Shown here piece by piece: positions 55,934 to 64,000 of a stretch of DNA of 64,000 nt. The stretch spans positions 1,054,001 to 1,118,000 of the forward strand of contig NZ_CP054836.1 in assembly GCF_013358405.1 (NCBI RefSeq). The letters are read 5' to 3'. The position numbers and the translations under genes were made by a program. The stretch's first letter is position 1; each line of letters begins with the position of its first letter. The notes beneath the pieces were generated by a model. It was not told the DNA's origin. It saw only the letters and a list, made by a program, of their open reading frames with translations, and did no database searches. This DNA is from Oricola thermophila (GTDB taxonomy: Bacteria; Pseudomonadota; Alphaproteobacteria; Rhizobiales; Rhizobiaceae).

Positions 55934-57214
55934 TCATTCCGACACGGCAAGTTCCGCTTTCCTTATTGCGGTCTGTTCGGCAACGCCTGCGCGCGCCGTT
56001 TCGCCTTCCCGGAATGTCACCCTGACAACGTCGCCGCGCATCAGTGGCGTCGATTCGTCGACGATGCTTGTGGTGAAGCCGTCGCCGTCGCGTCGAATCA
56101 GGATGTAGTCGGGAACACGGCCGAATGCGTTCCGCGTCGCAGTGGCCTCCGAGCGGTACCGGTCCAGCAGGGCACGGGTCGCGCGCAGGGCGATCTCGTT
56201 CTCGCCAAGCGCCAGTTCCACCTCGCGCAATTGCCGCACGCTCTGCATGTCCAGCTCGATCCTGAGTTCAGCATGGTCCCTGTCGGCCGCAAGGCGGTTC
56301 TGTCGCGCGCGAAACAGCGCGGTCCGGAATTCCAGCGAATCGCGCCGGGCCGATGTCAGCAACCGCTTCAGGTCGCTCAGCGTCGATTCGGATGCGAATC
56401 CCTTTCGGGCGAGGGTTTCCCTGGCCCCGAGTTGCTGTTCGATCAATCCGATCTCCTCGTCGTGCAACGCAATGGCCTTCTCGACGGAGCTGATTTCCTG
56501 TTCATAGCCGAGCTTCTGGGCTTCGTAGGTGGATTCGCGCGACTCAAGCGTGCGCAGGCGCATCTCGAAAATCGCGCGTTCCGCCTCCAGGATGCCCTCT
56601 GCGCCGACGGGTGCGGCATCTTCCTCGAAGGGGGCGGTGTCGAACGGATGGCCGGCGAGTTCCGCCGCAAGCCGTGCGCGTCGCACGCGCAGCGAGAACT
56701 GCTCAAGTTCCAGCTTTGCCAGTTCCTCTTCCAGCCGCGTGCGCCGGTCATCGGTCAGGTCGTCCCGGATGAAGCCTCCCGCGTCGAGAACGAGGTCCAG
56801 CACCGTCATTCCCGGATCGAAGGGAAACGGGCCGGTCCGGATCGCGTCTCCGGTAAGATAGACCGGTGCGAACTCCGCGATGGTGACCGAGGACAATATG
56901 ACCGGGAGCTGCGATTCCAGCTTGTCGCGCAGGATTTCTCCGATTTCGGTCGCGCTTTTCCGCGATACGTCGATCCTTCCCAGCAACGGATAGTACAGTG
57001 TGCCTCCATCCCCGACCCGGAAACGCCCGGACAACGCACGCGTCACGCTTTCGTCGCCGTAAACCGTGATTTCCAATATGTCGCCCGGGCCTACGGGAGC
57101 GGTCCGCGCACTGTCGGCCAGAACCGGCATCGCGGCACAAGCCAGCATGGCGGCGGCCGAGATCAGTGTGTTGACGCGGGTTCGAAACGGGGATCGGTAC
57201 GGGCGACTGGACAT
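55934..57214 (-). CDS. ExoF-like polysaccharide export protein, first copy
   Basis: The 426-residue secreted protein has a signal peptide over residues 1-33 (ending VLADS). A polysaccharide-export domain follows (VGPGDILEITVYGDESVTRALSGRFRVGDGGTLYYPLLG), with a beta-grasp-like segment (VYLTGDAIRTGPFPFDPGMTV). A long coiled coil covers about residues 155-370, ending in a C-terminal beta part. This layout matches ExoF of succinoglycan synthesis and related Wza-like exporters. It probably spans the periplasm to the outer membrane. It is separated from the second copy (59051-60454) by two unrelated rightward genes. Confidence 0.83.
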   Translation of the reverse strand: MSSRPYRSPFRTRVNTLISAAAMLACAAMPVLADSARTAPVGPGDILEITVYGDESVTRALSGRFRVGDGGTLYYPLLGRIDVSRKSATEIGEILRDKLESQLPVILSSVTIAEFAPVYLTGDAIRTGPFPFDPGMTVLDLVLDAGGFIRDDLTDDRRTRLEEELAKLELEQFSLRVRRARLAAELAGHPFDTAPFEEDAAPVGAEGILEAERAIFEMRLRTLESRESTYEAQKLGYEQEISSVEKAIALHDEEIGLIEQQLGARETLARKGFASESTLSDLKRLLTSARRDSLEFRTALFRARQNRLAADRDHAELRIELDMQSVRQLREVELALGENEIALRATRALLDRYRSEATATRNAFGRVPDYILIRRDGDGFTTSIVDESTPLMRGDVVRVTFREGETARAGVAEQTAIRKAELAVSE

Positions 57215-57564
57215 CGGCTCCTCCTGGCCGCGCGGATGGTGACAGCCGTGCAGCGGAGCGGCAATCCGGGAATTCGCTTGACGCGAGACGACGCTGCACA
57301 GCTTTTGCAGGAGGCGTTACGTCAAATGGTCTATCCCGCACGGCATGTCCTGTCCGGGGCCTCCGGACCGAACTGCCGCAGTGCAGCGAGCGCGGGGCGG
57401 GCACGACTGCCGGCGGCCGTTCCGGGATCGTCGAATGGACGCGCGGCCTACGCCTATTCGGCATTTTGCGCTCGGGCGGCAGATCGGTCAGGGTATCCAT
57501 ATTCCCGGATGGGGCGCGTGCCCGTCGCGGGCATGGTGCAAAGAGCAACGCAGAAAACGGTTCC
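57215..57564 (+). other. Intergenic region between the first ExoF-like gene and the coiled-coil gene
   Basis: This 350-base stretch holds the divergent upstream regions of the two genes. A TTGACG at 57278-57283 could be a -35 element but I see no matching -10. The open frames crossing it look like shadows, and I see no RNA gene. Confidence 0.5.
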
Positions 57565-57945
57565 ATGAACGTCTTTTCGAGCTTCAGGGTCAGAAACCGG
57601 TCGAGAGACCGGTCGACAGACGAGAACCGGTTCGAGAGCCTTCGCCGGTTTATCAACCGTCTCGAAAGCGAGGCGGCAAGGGAACTGGACGGCCTCAGGA
57701 AACGCTACGACCAGGTGAGCGCGGATGCCGCTTTTGCCTCTGTGGCGGAGGAAAACGAGGGTGGCGAGGCGGAAGGTTCCAGCAGGATCAGCGCCCTGAC
57801 CGAGACCATCATGAACTATGCCGACCGCGTGAAGCACCTTGAGCGCCAGCTTGCCTATTTCAGGCAGCTCGAACAGGACGTACTGGTTGCCGCTCAGGAG
57901 ATCATGTATCCGGTCTCCGATGAGAAACATTCCGCGGACAGGTAA
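57565..57945 (+). CDS. Small coiled-coil protein of unknown function
   Basis: The 126-residue hydrophilic protein is dominated by predicted helix and coiled coil (ESLRRFINRLESEAARELDGLRK up to about residue 48, and ISALTETIMNYADRVKHLERQLAYFRQLEQDV near 75-105), with an acidic linker between. It has no signal peptide or membrane segment. The start at 57565 (MNVFSSF) is chosen for position; the ribosome site is weak. The stop overlaps the following oxidoreductase start (TAATG), so they are translationally coupled. I do not recognise the family. Confidence 0.58.
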   Translation: MNVFSSFRVRNRSRDRSTDENRFESLRRFINRLESEAARELDGLRKRYDQVSADAAFASVAEENEGGEAEGSSRISALTETIMNYADRVKHLERQLAYFRQLEQDVLVAAQEIMYPVSDEKHSADR

Positions 57946-59030
57946 TGCCGGAAAAGGTTGATTGCGTCGTCATCGGCGCCGGAGTCGTCGGCCTGGCGGC
58001 GGCGCGAAGCCTTGCCATGGCCGGACGCGAGGTTCTAGTTCTCGAGGCCGACCGCGTCATCGGCAACGGTACCTCCAGCAGGAACAGCGAAGTGATCCAT
58101 GCGGGCCTGTACTACCCGCAGGGAAGTCTCAAGGCGCGGTTCTGCCGGGCCGGTCGCGACATGCTCTATGCCTATTGCATGGAAAGGGGCGTGCCGTTCC
58201 GCAGGATCGGGAAGCTGGTCGTCGCGACCGACGAGACCGAGACCGCCACGCTCGAAGTGATTGCCCGCCATGCCGCGGGCAACGGCGTGGAGGACCTCGA
58301 AATGCTCGGGGCGGATGATGCTCGCCGGCTCGAACCGGCGGTTCGCGCCACGGCGGCGCTCCTGTCTCCGAGCACGGGGATCATCGATTCGCATGCCTAC
58401 ATGCTTGCCCTGCAGGGCGATGCCGAGGCGCATGGCGCACTGGTCGCATTCCGGGCTCCCGTGGAGGGCGGGGAAATCCGGGATGACGGCATGCTCCTCC
58501 GCGTCGGCGGCGCCGACCCAGTAACGCTCCATGCCCGCCAAGTCGTGAACGCCGGAGGATTGGCCGCCCACAAGATCGCCGCTTCCGTATCCGGACTGCC
58601 GGCGAAGGCGATCCCAGCCATTCGCTATGCGAAAGGAAATTACTTCGCGCTTGCCGGAAAGGCGCCGTTCCGACGGCTCATTTATCCCGTGCCGGTCAAG
58701 GGCGGCCTGGGAATTCACCTTACCCTCGACCTTGCTGGGAAGGCCAGGTTCGGGCCGGACGTGGAGTGGATCGACGGGATAGACTATTCGGTATCAGGCG
58801 AGCGTGCGGAGCAGTTTGCCGCAGCGGTGCGGCGCTACTGGCCTGAACTACCCGAAGGTGCGCTGCAACCCGATTATGCGGGCATCAGGACCCAAATCGC
58901 CGACATGGCGGTCCCGGATTTTTCGATCGAGAACTCCACCGGCGTACTCGTCAATCTCTTCGGAATCGAGTCTCCGGGCCTGACCTCGTCGCTGGCGATC
59001 GCACAATACGTTCGTGGCCTTGTCTGCTGA
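57945..59030 (+). CDS. FAD-dependent oxidoreductase, L-2-hydroxyglutarate oxidase-like
   Basis: A 361-residue DAO-family flavoprotein with VVIGAGVVGLAAARSLA (residues 8-24), the TSSRNSEVIHAGLYYPQGSLKA segment strongly typical of LhgO-like enzymes, and a C-terminal GIESPGLTSSLAIA. The family oxidises L-2-hydroxyglutarate or related 2-hydroxy acids and passes electrons to quinone or O2. Its place inside an exopolysaccharide region is unusual, so the physiological substrate is uncertain. It is coupled to the coiled-coil gene. Confidence 0.83.
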   Translation: MPEKVDCVVIGAGVVGLAAARSLAMAGREVLVLEADRVIGNGTSSRNSEVIHAGLYYPQGSLKARFCRAGRDMLYAYCMERGVPFRRIGKLVVATDETETATLEVIARHAAGNGVEDLEMLGADDARRLEPAVRATAALLSPSTGIIDSHAYMLALQGDAEAHGALVAFRAPVEGGEIRDDGMLLRVGGADPVTLHARQVVNAGGLAAHKIAASVSGLPAKAIPAIRYAKGNYFALAGKAPFRRLIYPVPVKGGLGIHLTLDLAGKARFGPDVEWIDGIDYSVSGERAEQFAAAVRRYWPELPEGALQPDYAGIRTQIADMAVPDFSIENSTGVLVNLFGIESPGLTSSLAIAQYVRGLVC

Positions 59031-59050
59031 CGCGGCCGGCAGGTCGCCGG

Positions 59051-60454
59051 TCAGTTGATCTCTTCCGCAGCGATCCCTGCATTTCCGTCGATTGTCATGT
59101 CGAGGGCAGGCGACGGGCGAAGCTGCGGGGCACCGTATCCGAAGGCATCCAGCGGAATCTCAACCTCGATGACATCGCCGGGGCGCACTGCGTCCGTTTC
59201 GCCGGCCTGAAAGCGTTTTGTCGAGCCGTCGGTTCCGGTGCGGACGATCATGTAGACCGGGCGGACCTTGCCGACTGCGCCGGCGGCGGTCTGCGGCGCC
59301 ACGCGCTGGGACTCGCTCAGCAATTGCGCCGTTGTCATGGACCGTGCCTCGAGTTCTTCCAACTGGGCCTGGGTGTCGCGAAGCTGTGCCCGGACCTCGT
59401 TCTTGCGGTTGATGCTAAGTTCGAGGATGGCGATCTCGGTCTGGCTCTTCTCCTGCCGGGCGCGCATTATGCTCGTCTCCGCGGAGAGCCGGTCGCTCTG
59501 CGCGCGGACGAGTGCACGCTCGGCTTCCATCTTGCGGGTTTCGGCGGCAAATCCCTTCTTTGCGAGGGCTGCCACGTTTTCCATTTCCTTCTGGGACAAC
59601 GCAACCTGCCGGTCCTGGAATGTGAGGTGCGATTCCAGCGACTCGACAGCCTTGTCGAGATAATCCCTCAGTTCCTCCAGCGCGCGGAGCTGGGTCTGCA
59701 TTCCCTGTCGACGCGCCTCGAATATGGATCGCTCCTGGTCCATCAGCAAGGCGATGGCGGGATCGTCGGCCCGGGAAGTGAGTTCGGGCGGAAAGGCAAT
59801 GGAGTCCGCGTCATCTATCTCCGCCTCCAGCCGGGCTTTCCGCGCAAGAAGGCTTGCCCGGCTCGCATATTGAACCGCCAGCTCCCCGCGGCCGGAGATG
59901 ATCTCTCGTTCGGGCCTGGCGCCCTGGTCGCCCCTTCGCAGGCCGCCGCTGATACTCACTGCCTGCAGGACATTCAGGCCGGGCCGATACGGAAAGGCAC
60001 CGGGGTTCTCGACGTCCCCGACGATGTAGAACGGCCGGAACTCGATTATCTCCGCCGACACGTCCGGTCGCCTCCCGAGGCCCATGCGCTGCATCAGCGC
60101 CACGCTGACCTTGGAGGCCAGCTCAGTCGGGGAAAGCCCGCTGGCGAGGATTCTGCCGGCGAAGGGCAGCGATATGGTGCCGTCCGCGCCCACCGCGAAA
60201 TCGTCATTGAGCGCGGTCCACTCGAAGATCTCGTCACGGCTCGCACGCCATTCGTAGACCTTCAGGCGTACCTTGTCCTGAGGACCGAGGATGTAGTCCT
60301 GCGCCGATGCGGCCGTGGCGATGCAGGTAATCGCGAAAAGCAGGAGCAGCAGCCCGCCGAGAAGGCGGAAGAACTGGACCGTGCCGATGTGCTGCAACGA
60401 AATCGCGACAGAACGACGGCCGCGTCGGCGTTGATTGGTCAGTTGCCGCGCCAT
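59051..60454 (-). CDS. ExoF-like polysaccharide export protein, second copy
   Basis: The 467-residue paralogue of the 55934-57214 product starts with a basic N-terminus and a membrane or signal segment (FRLLGGLLLLLFAITCIATAASA). The export domain follows (DYILGPQDKVRLKVYEWRASRDE, DGTISLPFAGRIL, FYIVGDVENPGAFPYRPGLNVL), then a coiled coil of about 200 residues (roughly 195-400), then a terminal beta segment with VRPGDVIEVEIP. It is 13 bases from the glycosyltransferase upstream on the same strand, so both probably share a transcript. Carrying two ExoF-like proteins may reflect two polymers or a two-part exporter. Confidence 0.82.
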   Translation of the reverse strand: MARQLTNQRRRGRRSVAISLQHIGTVQFFRLLGGLLLLLFAITCIATAASAQDYILGPQDKVRLKVYEWRASRDEIFEWTALNDDFAVGADGTISLPFAGRILASGLSPTELASKVSVALMQRMGLGRRPDVSAEIIEFRPFYIVGDVENPGAFPYRPGLNVLQAVSISGGLRRGDQGARPEREIISGRGELAVQYASRASLLARKARLEAEIDDADSIAFPPELTSRADDPAIALLMDQERSIFEARRQGMQTQLRALEELRDYLDKAVESLESHLTFQDRQVALSQKEMENVAALAKKGFAAETRKMEAERALVRAQSDRLSAETSIMRARQEKSQTEIAILELSINRKNEVRAQLRDTQAQLEELEARSMTTAQLLSESQRVAPQTAAGAVGKVRPVYMIVRTGTDGSTKRFQAGETDAVRPGDVIEVEIPLDAFGYGAPQLRPSPALDMTIDGNAGIAAEEIN

Positions 60455-60466
60455 GTGCTGCTCCCG

Positions 60467-61339
60467 CTAGAGTTCGACAATGTATTCGGGTTCCACCCGG
60501 CCTCGGGCCAGATGCAGCATCCCGAGAAGGTTTCCGCGCAGTCGGCCGCGGCGATCCACGTAGCTTTCGGGCTTGAGGCTGCGCACGGTGTTCATCAGCA
60601 CGTTGCGCAGAAGCAATGGCAGCAGGTAGTTGGCCGGAACGCTGCCCTTCCGGATGAGGTAAACCGGATTGACGATCTGCGAATAGCCGAAGCGTTCGCC
60701 GCTGACACGCCCCGATTTCACCCCAAGGTGAACGCCTATCAGCCGGTTGTCCCGCACGACGCGGCCGCGGCTGCGAAGCTGGCTGGTGAAATCCGTATCC
60801 TCCTGCCAGCCGTACAGGACGAGGCGTTCGTCGAAACGCAGATCCTGCACCATGCTGGCGCGTATCGACATGTTGCACCCATAGGCGCCGACGAGGTCCT
60901 CGACCGGTTCCTTCGGCGGCTTGATGTCGCGGGCGTCCTGCAGTGCCTGAATTCCCTGCTCCCAGGTCAGTCCCTCCGTCGTCGCGCCATCCCTGATGAC
61001 GCGGCCGGTAATCGCAGCCCAGTCCGGGTTGGCGGCGACTGCCTCTTCCAGATGGTGCAGGTAGCCGTCAGCCGGTATGAAGTCGTCGTCGAAGAACGTG
61101 ATCAGGTCGAAGCGGCCCACCGCATATTCGAGGGCGGTGTTTCGCTGCGCGGTCAGCCCGGTTCTTCCAAACAGCGTCGTTACGGGGAAGGAGAAGGAGC
61201 CGAGATCGCCGATGTGCGACGAATCCGGCGCGGAAATCACGACTTCGTCGGGCAGGCGAACCTGCTTCTCCAGACGGGAGAGCAGGGGGGCAATCTGTTC
61301 CTTCCGCCCCAATGTCGCGATTACAACAACGAGTTTCAT
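60467..61339 (-). CDS. Family 2 glycosyltransferase
   Basis: The 290-residue GT-A enzyme opens MKLVVVIATLGRKEQIAPLL. The DxD-type metal site is FFDDDFIPADGYL, and the acceptor-region ED is in YGWQEDTDF. It transfers a sugar from a nucleotide donor at the cytoplasmic membrane, presumably in exopolysaccharide repeat-unit synthesis. ATG 61339 is preferred; a GTG five codons upstream is possible, and neither has a strong ribosome site. Confidence 0.85.
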   Translation of the reverse strand: MKLVVVIATLGRKEQIAPLLSRLEKQVRLPDEVVISAPDSSHIGDLGSFSFPVTTLFGRTGLTAQRNTALEYAVGRFDLITFFDDDFIPADGYLHHLEEAVAANPDWAAITGRVIRDGATTEGLTWEQGIQALQDARDIKPPKEPVEDLVGAYGCNMSIRASMVQDLRFDERLVLYGWQEDTDFTSQLRSRGRVVRDNRLIGVHLGVKSGRVSGERFGYSQIVNPVYLIRKGSVPANYLLPLLLRNVLMNTVRSLKPESYVDRRGRLRGNLLGMLHLARGRVEPEYIVEL

Positions 61340-61644
61340 ACTGCAGTCGTCCACCAGTCATGATGACAGGTGGCCACGCGGCCACTGCCAGCGATTTTTC
61401 ACGAGGAGGATACCAGTTGGCTGCCGTGGTGCAGCATAGCAATAAGACCGGCACGGGCCCGTTTCATACGATGGACGGTGTATGCGGCGGCACATGCGGG
61501 GGTATCCGTCTCCGCAGGAAGGCGTAGCCTCACACCCACGCATGCCGGGTTTCACCCGGAAAGCGCTCTTGCGACATTGCCATCCGGAACGCAGCCTCGG
61601 GGAGCCTGCCGACGAGATCGATCCCGGCAGGGTGTGGAGGCAAA
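61340..61644 (+). other. Intergenic region with a possible 36-residue small ORF
   Basis: This 305-base region separates two divergent glycosyltransferase genes. The only notable content is a TTG-initiated ORF at 61417-61527, preceded by a strong GAGGAGGAT site with five bases of spacing. It encodes 36 residues with a Cys-Gly-Gly-rich part and a basic end (RLRRKA). A CCGGGT/ACCCGG hairpin lies near 61545. No conservation can be judged here. Confidence 0.35.
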
Positions 61645-62859
61645 GTGCTGAATACAGTTCCGAGAAAACTCGACCTGGCGCCCGAGTCCGATGGCAGTGT
61701 CAGTCTGCATGCCCCGGACCGCTCGGCCAGGGTGGCGATCGTTCACGACTGGTGTCCGGATTTCCGGGGCGGCGAACGGGTCTTGTCCCGCATGTGCGGC
61801 CTTTTTCCGAATTCGGAAGTGTTCACCCTGTTCGATTTCCTGCCTGAAGAGATCAAGGAGGAGTTCTTCCATGGGGTTCGGTTCCATACCTCCTTCGCGA
61901 ACCGTCTTCCGTTCGTCGAGAAATACTACCGGGCGCTGTTCTTTCTCGGTCCATTCCTGATTGAGCAGTTCGATGTCACCGATTACGATCTCGTCATCTC
62001 GTCCTCGGCAGCGTTTTCGCGCGGGGTTCTTACCCGTCCCGATCAGCCGCACCTGTGCTATGTGCACAGCCCGGTCCGCTACGCCTGGGACGAGCAGTTC
62101 TCCTATCTCCAGCAGGGGCGGCTCGGTTTCGGCCCCAAGGGAATGCTGTTCCGCTACATGCTGCACAATCTGCGCATGTGGGATACGCGGACTGCGCACG
62201 GTCCCAGCATGATGATCGCCAATTCAAGCTATGTGCGCTCGCGGATCCGGAACATCTACGGACGCAATGCGGAGGTCATCCATCCTCCGGTCGCGTGCCA
62301 GGAATTCGAATGCGTGACCGAGAAGGACGACTACTATGTGTCGGCCAGCTTTCTAGCCCCGTACAAGCGTACCGACCTTGTGGTCCAGGCGTTCACGGAA
62401 ATGCCGGACAAGCGACTCGTGGTGGTGGGCAGTGGCCCGCAGCTGAAGGAACTCCAGGCGATGGCCGGACCGAATGTCGAGTTCGCGGGTCATCTGTCGC
62501 GCCGGGACTACATCCGGACGCTTTCGCATGCGCGCGCAATGGTCTTTGCCGGATGCGAGGATTTCGGGATCGCCCTGGCCGAGGCCCAGGCCGGCGGAAC
62601 GCCGCTGCTCGCCTTCGGGCGTGGCGGCGCCCGCGATATCGTTCGTCCGCTCGGCAAGAGCGAGGACCCCACCGGCATCCTGTTCGATACGCAGTCGGTC
62701 GATGCGGTCAAGGACGTTGTCGCGCGCTTCGAGCGCGATTCCGGCATGATCCGTCCGGAAGCCTGCACGCTGAATGCGGGGCGTTTCTCGGAACAGAGAT
62801 TCGACCAGGCCGTCCTGAGGAGCGTCGGGGCCGTGCAGGCTACCTTCTCGGACTTCTAG
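61645..62859 (+). CDS. Family 4 glycosyltransferase
   Basis: A 404-residue GT-B enzyme. The N-terminal half has VAIVHDWCPDFRGGERVL, CYVHSPVRYAWDEQF and SSYVRSRIRNIYGR; the C-terminal donor domain has VVGSGPQLKEL and FAGCEDFGIALAEAQAGGTPLLAFGRGG, the EX7E motif of GT4. The start is GTG at 61645 with GGAGG four bases upstream. It probably adds mannose or a similar sugar in polysaccharide assembly. The 3' end overlaps the opposite-strand glycosyltransferase by 20 bases. Confidence 0.88.
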   Translation: MLNTVPRKLDLAPESDGSVSLHAPDRSARVAIVHDWCPDFRGGERVLSRMCGLFPNSEVFTLFDFLPEEIKEEFFHGVRFHTSFANRLPFVEKYYRALFFLGPFLIEQFDVTDYDLVISSSAAFSRGVLTRPDQPHLCYVHSPVRYAWDEQFSYLQQGRLGFGPKGMLFRYMLHNLRMWDTRTAHGPSMMIANSSYVRSRIRNIYGRNAEVIHPPVACQEFECVTEKDDYYVSASFLAPYKRTDLVVQAFTEMPDKRLVVVGSGPQLKELQAMAGPNVEFAGHLSRRDYIRTLSHARAMVFAGCEDFGIALAEAQAGGTPLLAFGRGGARDIVRPLGKSEDPTGILFDTQSVDAVKDVVARFERDSGMIRPEACTLNAGRFSEQRFDQAVLRSVGAVQATFSDF

Positions 62860-63985
62860 CGGCCGCCTGGGCAATCGGCGCGGCCCGGTCGGCAGACGGA
62901 GCGGCCACGCCGTCGAGCTGGGCCATGAGTTCGAGATATTGTTGCGCGGTGGCGGTCCACCGGTAGCGGCGCGTCCGTGCCCAGCCTTTCATGATCATCT
63001 GTTCCCGAAGGCCCGTTTGCCGACGGAGCCTCATGAAATGCTCAAGCCATTCCTCGGGATTGTAGGGCGAGGCATAAAGCGCGGCGTCGCCGCAAACCTC
63101 CGGCATGCTCGCGGTATCCGAAACGACGACCGGACAACCGATCGCCATCGCTTCCAGGGGAGGGAGCCCGAAGCCCTCGACGAAGGAAGGAAATGCCAGG
63201 CAGAGGGAATCGCGCAGCAGGGCTGCAAATTCGCCGTCGCTTATCCGTCCGAGCCAGCTCACATTGGCCGCCACCGGGGACAGGCCGCTGTTGTTGTACA
63301 CGTGCCTGTCGATATTGCCGAGCACCGCGATCCGGAAACCGGCGCCTTCCAGCTTCCGGGCCATTCCGAGTATAAGGCCGACATTCTTGTGCGGAATGTT
63401 GCTCCCCATGAGTACGATGGTATCGGGGCCGGCGGCTGCGCGCGTTACGTCGGAATGGGTCGGTTGCCAAGCGGATGCGTGTTCATGGCCGTTCGGCGCC
63501 ACGACAACCTTGCTGCGTTGGCAGATTCCGTGGCGGTCGATTTCTCCGGCGGAATGGTTCGATACCGTGGTGATTACGCGGGCCGTTCTGCCCAGGAGCG
63601 GCAGGAGCAGGTGATAGAAAGACCTGAAGGCGACGGAATAGCTGTGCGGATAGTTCCGCGTGTTGACATCGTGGATGCAGACGACCTGCTTCCGCTTCAC
63701 GACCGGTCCGGTGTTGCACAGGCTGATCAGGCCGCCACGGGCATACAGGGGCAGTACGAACTGCTCCCATGCATGGCCGGTCATCGTGCCGACCTTGCGA
63801 ATGCGGATCGAGTTCAGTCGCAGCGTGTCTTGCGCATCCGGCGGTGCCAGGATCTCGATGACCGGGCTCTCATCCCGTTCGCCCGCAAGCCGGTCGAGCG
63901 CCTGGATGACTTCCCGGGCATAGCGTTGCACGCCGCTTGTCGACTGGCCGAGGAATCTTCCGTTAATCGCCCAATACCGCTGCAT
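62840..63985 (-). CDS. Family 4 glycosyltransferase (group 1)
   Basis: A 381-residue GT-B enzyme with the start NGRFLGQSTSGVQRYAREVI, VVCIHDVNTRNYP, VSNHSAGEI, the donor-domain VLMGSNIPHKN and the EX7E region FPSFVEGFGLPPLEAMAIGCPVVVSD. This form is typical of mannosyl- or rhamnosyl-type transferases of exopolysaccharide and O-antigen clusters. It converges on the previous GT4 gene, and their stop regions overlap at 62840-62859. Confidence 0.88.
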   Translation of the reverse strand: MQRYWAINGRFLGQSTSGVQRYAREVIQALDRLAGERDESPVIEILAPPDAQDTLRLNSIRIRKVGTMTGHAWEQFVLPLYARGGLISLCNTGPVVKRKQVVCIHDVNTRNYPHSYSVAFRSFYHLLLPLLGRTARVITTVSNHSAGEIDRHGICQRSKVVVAPNGHEHASAWQPTHSDVTRAAAGPDTIVLMGSNIPHKNVGLILGMARKLEGAGFRIAVLGNIDRHVYNNSGLSPVAANVSWLGRISDGEFAALLRDSLCLAFPSFVEGFGLPPLEAMAIGCPVVVSDTASMPEVCGDAALYASPYNPEEWLEHFMRLRRQTGLREQMIMKGWARTRRYRWTATAQQYLELMAQLDGVAAPSADRAAPIAQAAARSPRR

Positions 63986-64000
63986 GAATTTCCGTCGAAG

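Overview
The window is a GC-rich chromosomal segment from an alphaproteobacterium, most probably a member of the Hyphomicrobiales (Phyllobacteriaceae/Rhizobiaceae-like). The grounds are the clpP-clpX-lon-hupB order, ExoF-type export proteins, the rlmB/tRNA-Tyr/tRNA-Gly block, the style of the TRAP and sugar ABC operons, and the family resemblance of nearly every product. I see no insertion sequence, phage gene, CRISPR array or rRNA.

1-17.3 kb is an aromatic-acid catabolic region. It opens with the 3' end of pobA (4-hydroxybenzoate hydroxylase). Next comes a divergent hydroxycinnamate module. Leftward it carries enoyl-CoA hydratase, a MarR regulator, an amidohydrolase and a DctPQM TRAP importer; rightward, a feruloyl/coumaroyl-CoA ligase and a short-chain dehydrogenase. 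Together these suit a beta-oxidative, CoA-dependent shortening of ferulate or p-coumarate to vanillate or 4-hydroxybenzoate. After a hypothetical gene and a GntR/FCD regulator lies a rightward run: a self-sufficient cytoplasmic reductive dehalogenase (B12 domain, two [4Fe-4S] clusters and a fused FMN/NAD/[2Fe-2S] reductase), a DUF1932 dehydrogenase, and galB-galC-galD, which convert 4-oxalomesaconate to pyruvate and oxaloacetate. The region reads as a funnel for plant-derived and halogenated hydroxyaryl acids into the 4,5-cleavage (gallate/protocatechuate) route. No ring-cleavage dioxygenase is visible.

17.4-21.2 kb holds envelope genes (small membrane protein, OmpA-type lipoprotein, GT-C-like protein), rlmB, tRNA-Tyr and tRNA-Gly.

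21.6-28.9 kb carries three tandem autotransporters. Signal peptides, barrels and the two intergenic regions are nearly identical. The passengers are arrays of exactly 75-bp (25-residue) modules, present 15, 8 and 10 times. Gene A contains an internal 450-bp-period duplication, and gene C is a mosaic of A-like passenger and B-like barrel. This is the most striking structure in the window and looks like a surface-variation locus.

29-39 kb is mostly core: a YccU-like CoA-binding protein, metY, a small secreted protein, a sarcosine-oxidase-like flavoprotein, clpP, clpX, lon, hupB and a D,D-carboxypeptidase.

39.2-55.4 kb is a carbohydrate region. A LacI regulator is divergent from a two-gene operon: an APH-fold kinase and a diverged enolase that keeps the metal ligands and general base but has lost an active-site His. 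Converging on it is a nine-gene operon (sugar ABC importer, DUF4432 epimerase, ribokinase-family kinase, deoC, two-module ALDH16, FGGY kinase) divergent from a DeoR regulator. It is best explained as uptake and breakdown of 2-deoxyribose or a similar sugar.

55.5-64 kb has tRNA-Val, tRNA-Asp and an exopolysaccharide region: two ExoF-like export proteins, three glycosyltransferases, a coiled-coil protein and an LhgO-like FAD oxidoreductase. It continues past the right edge.
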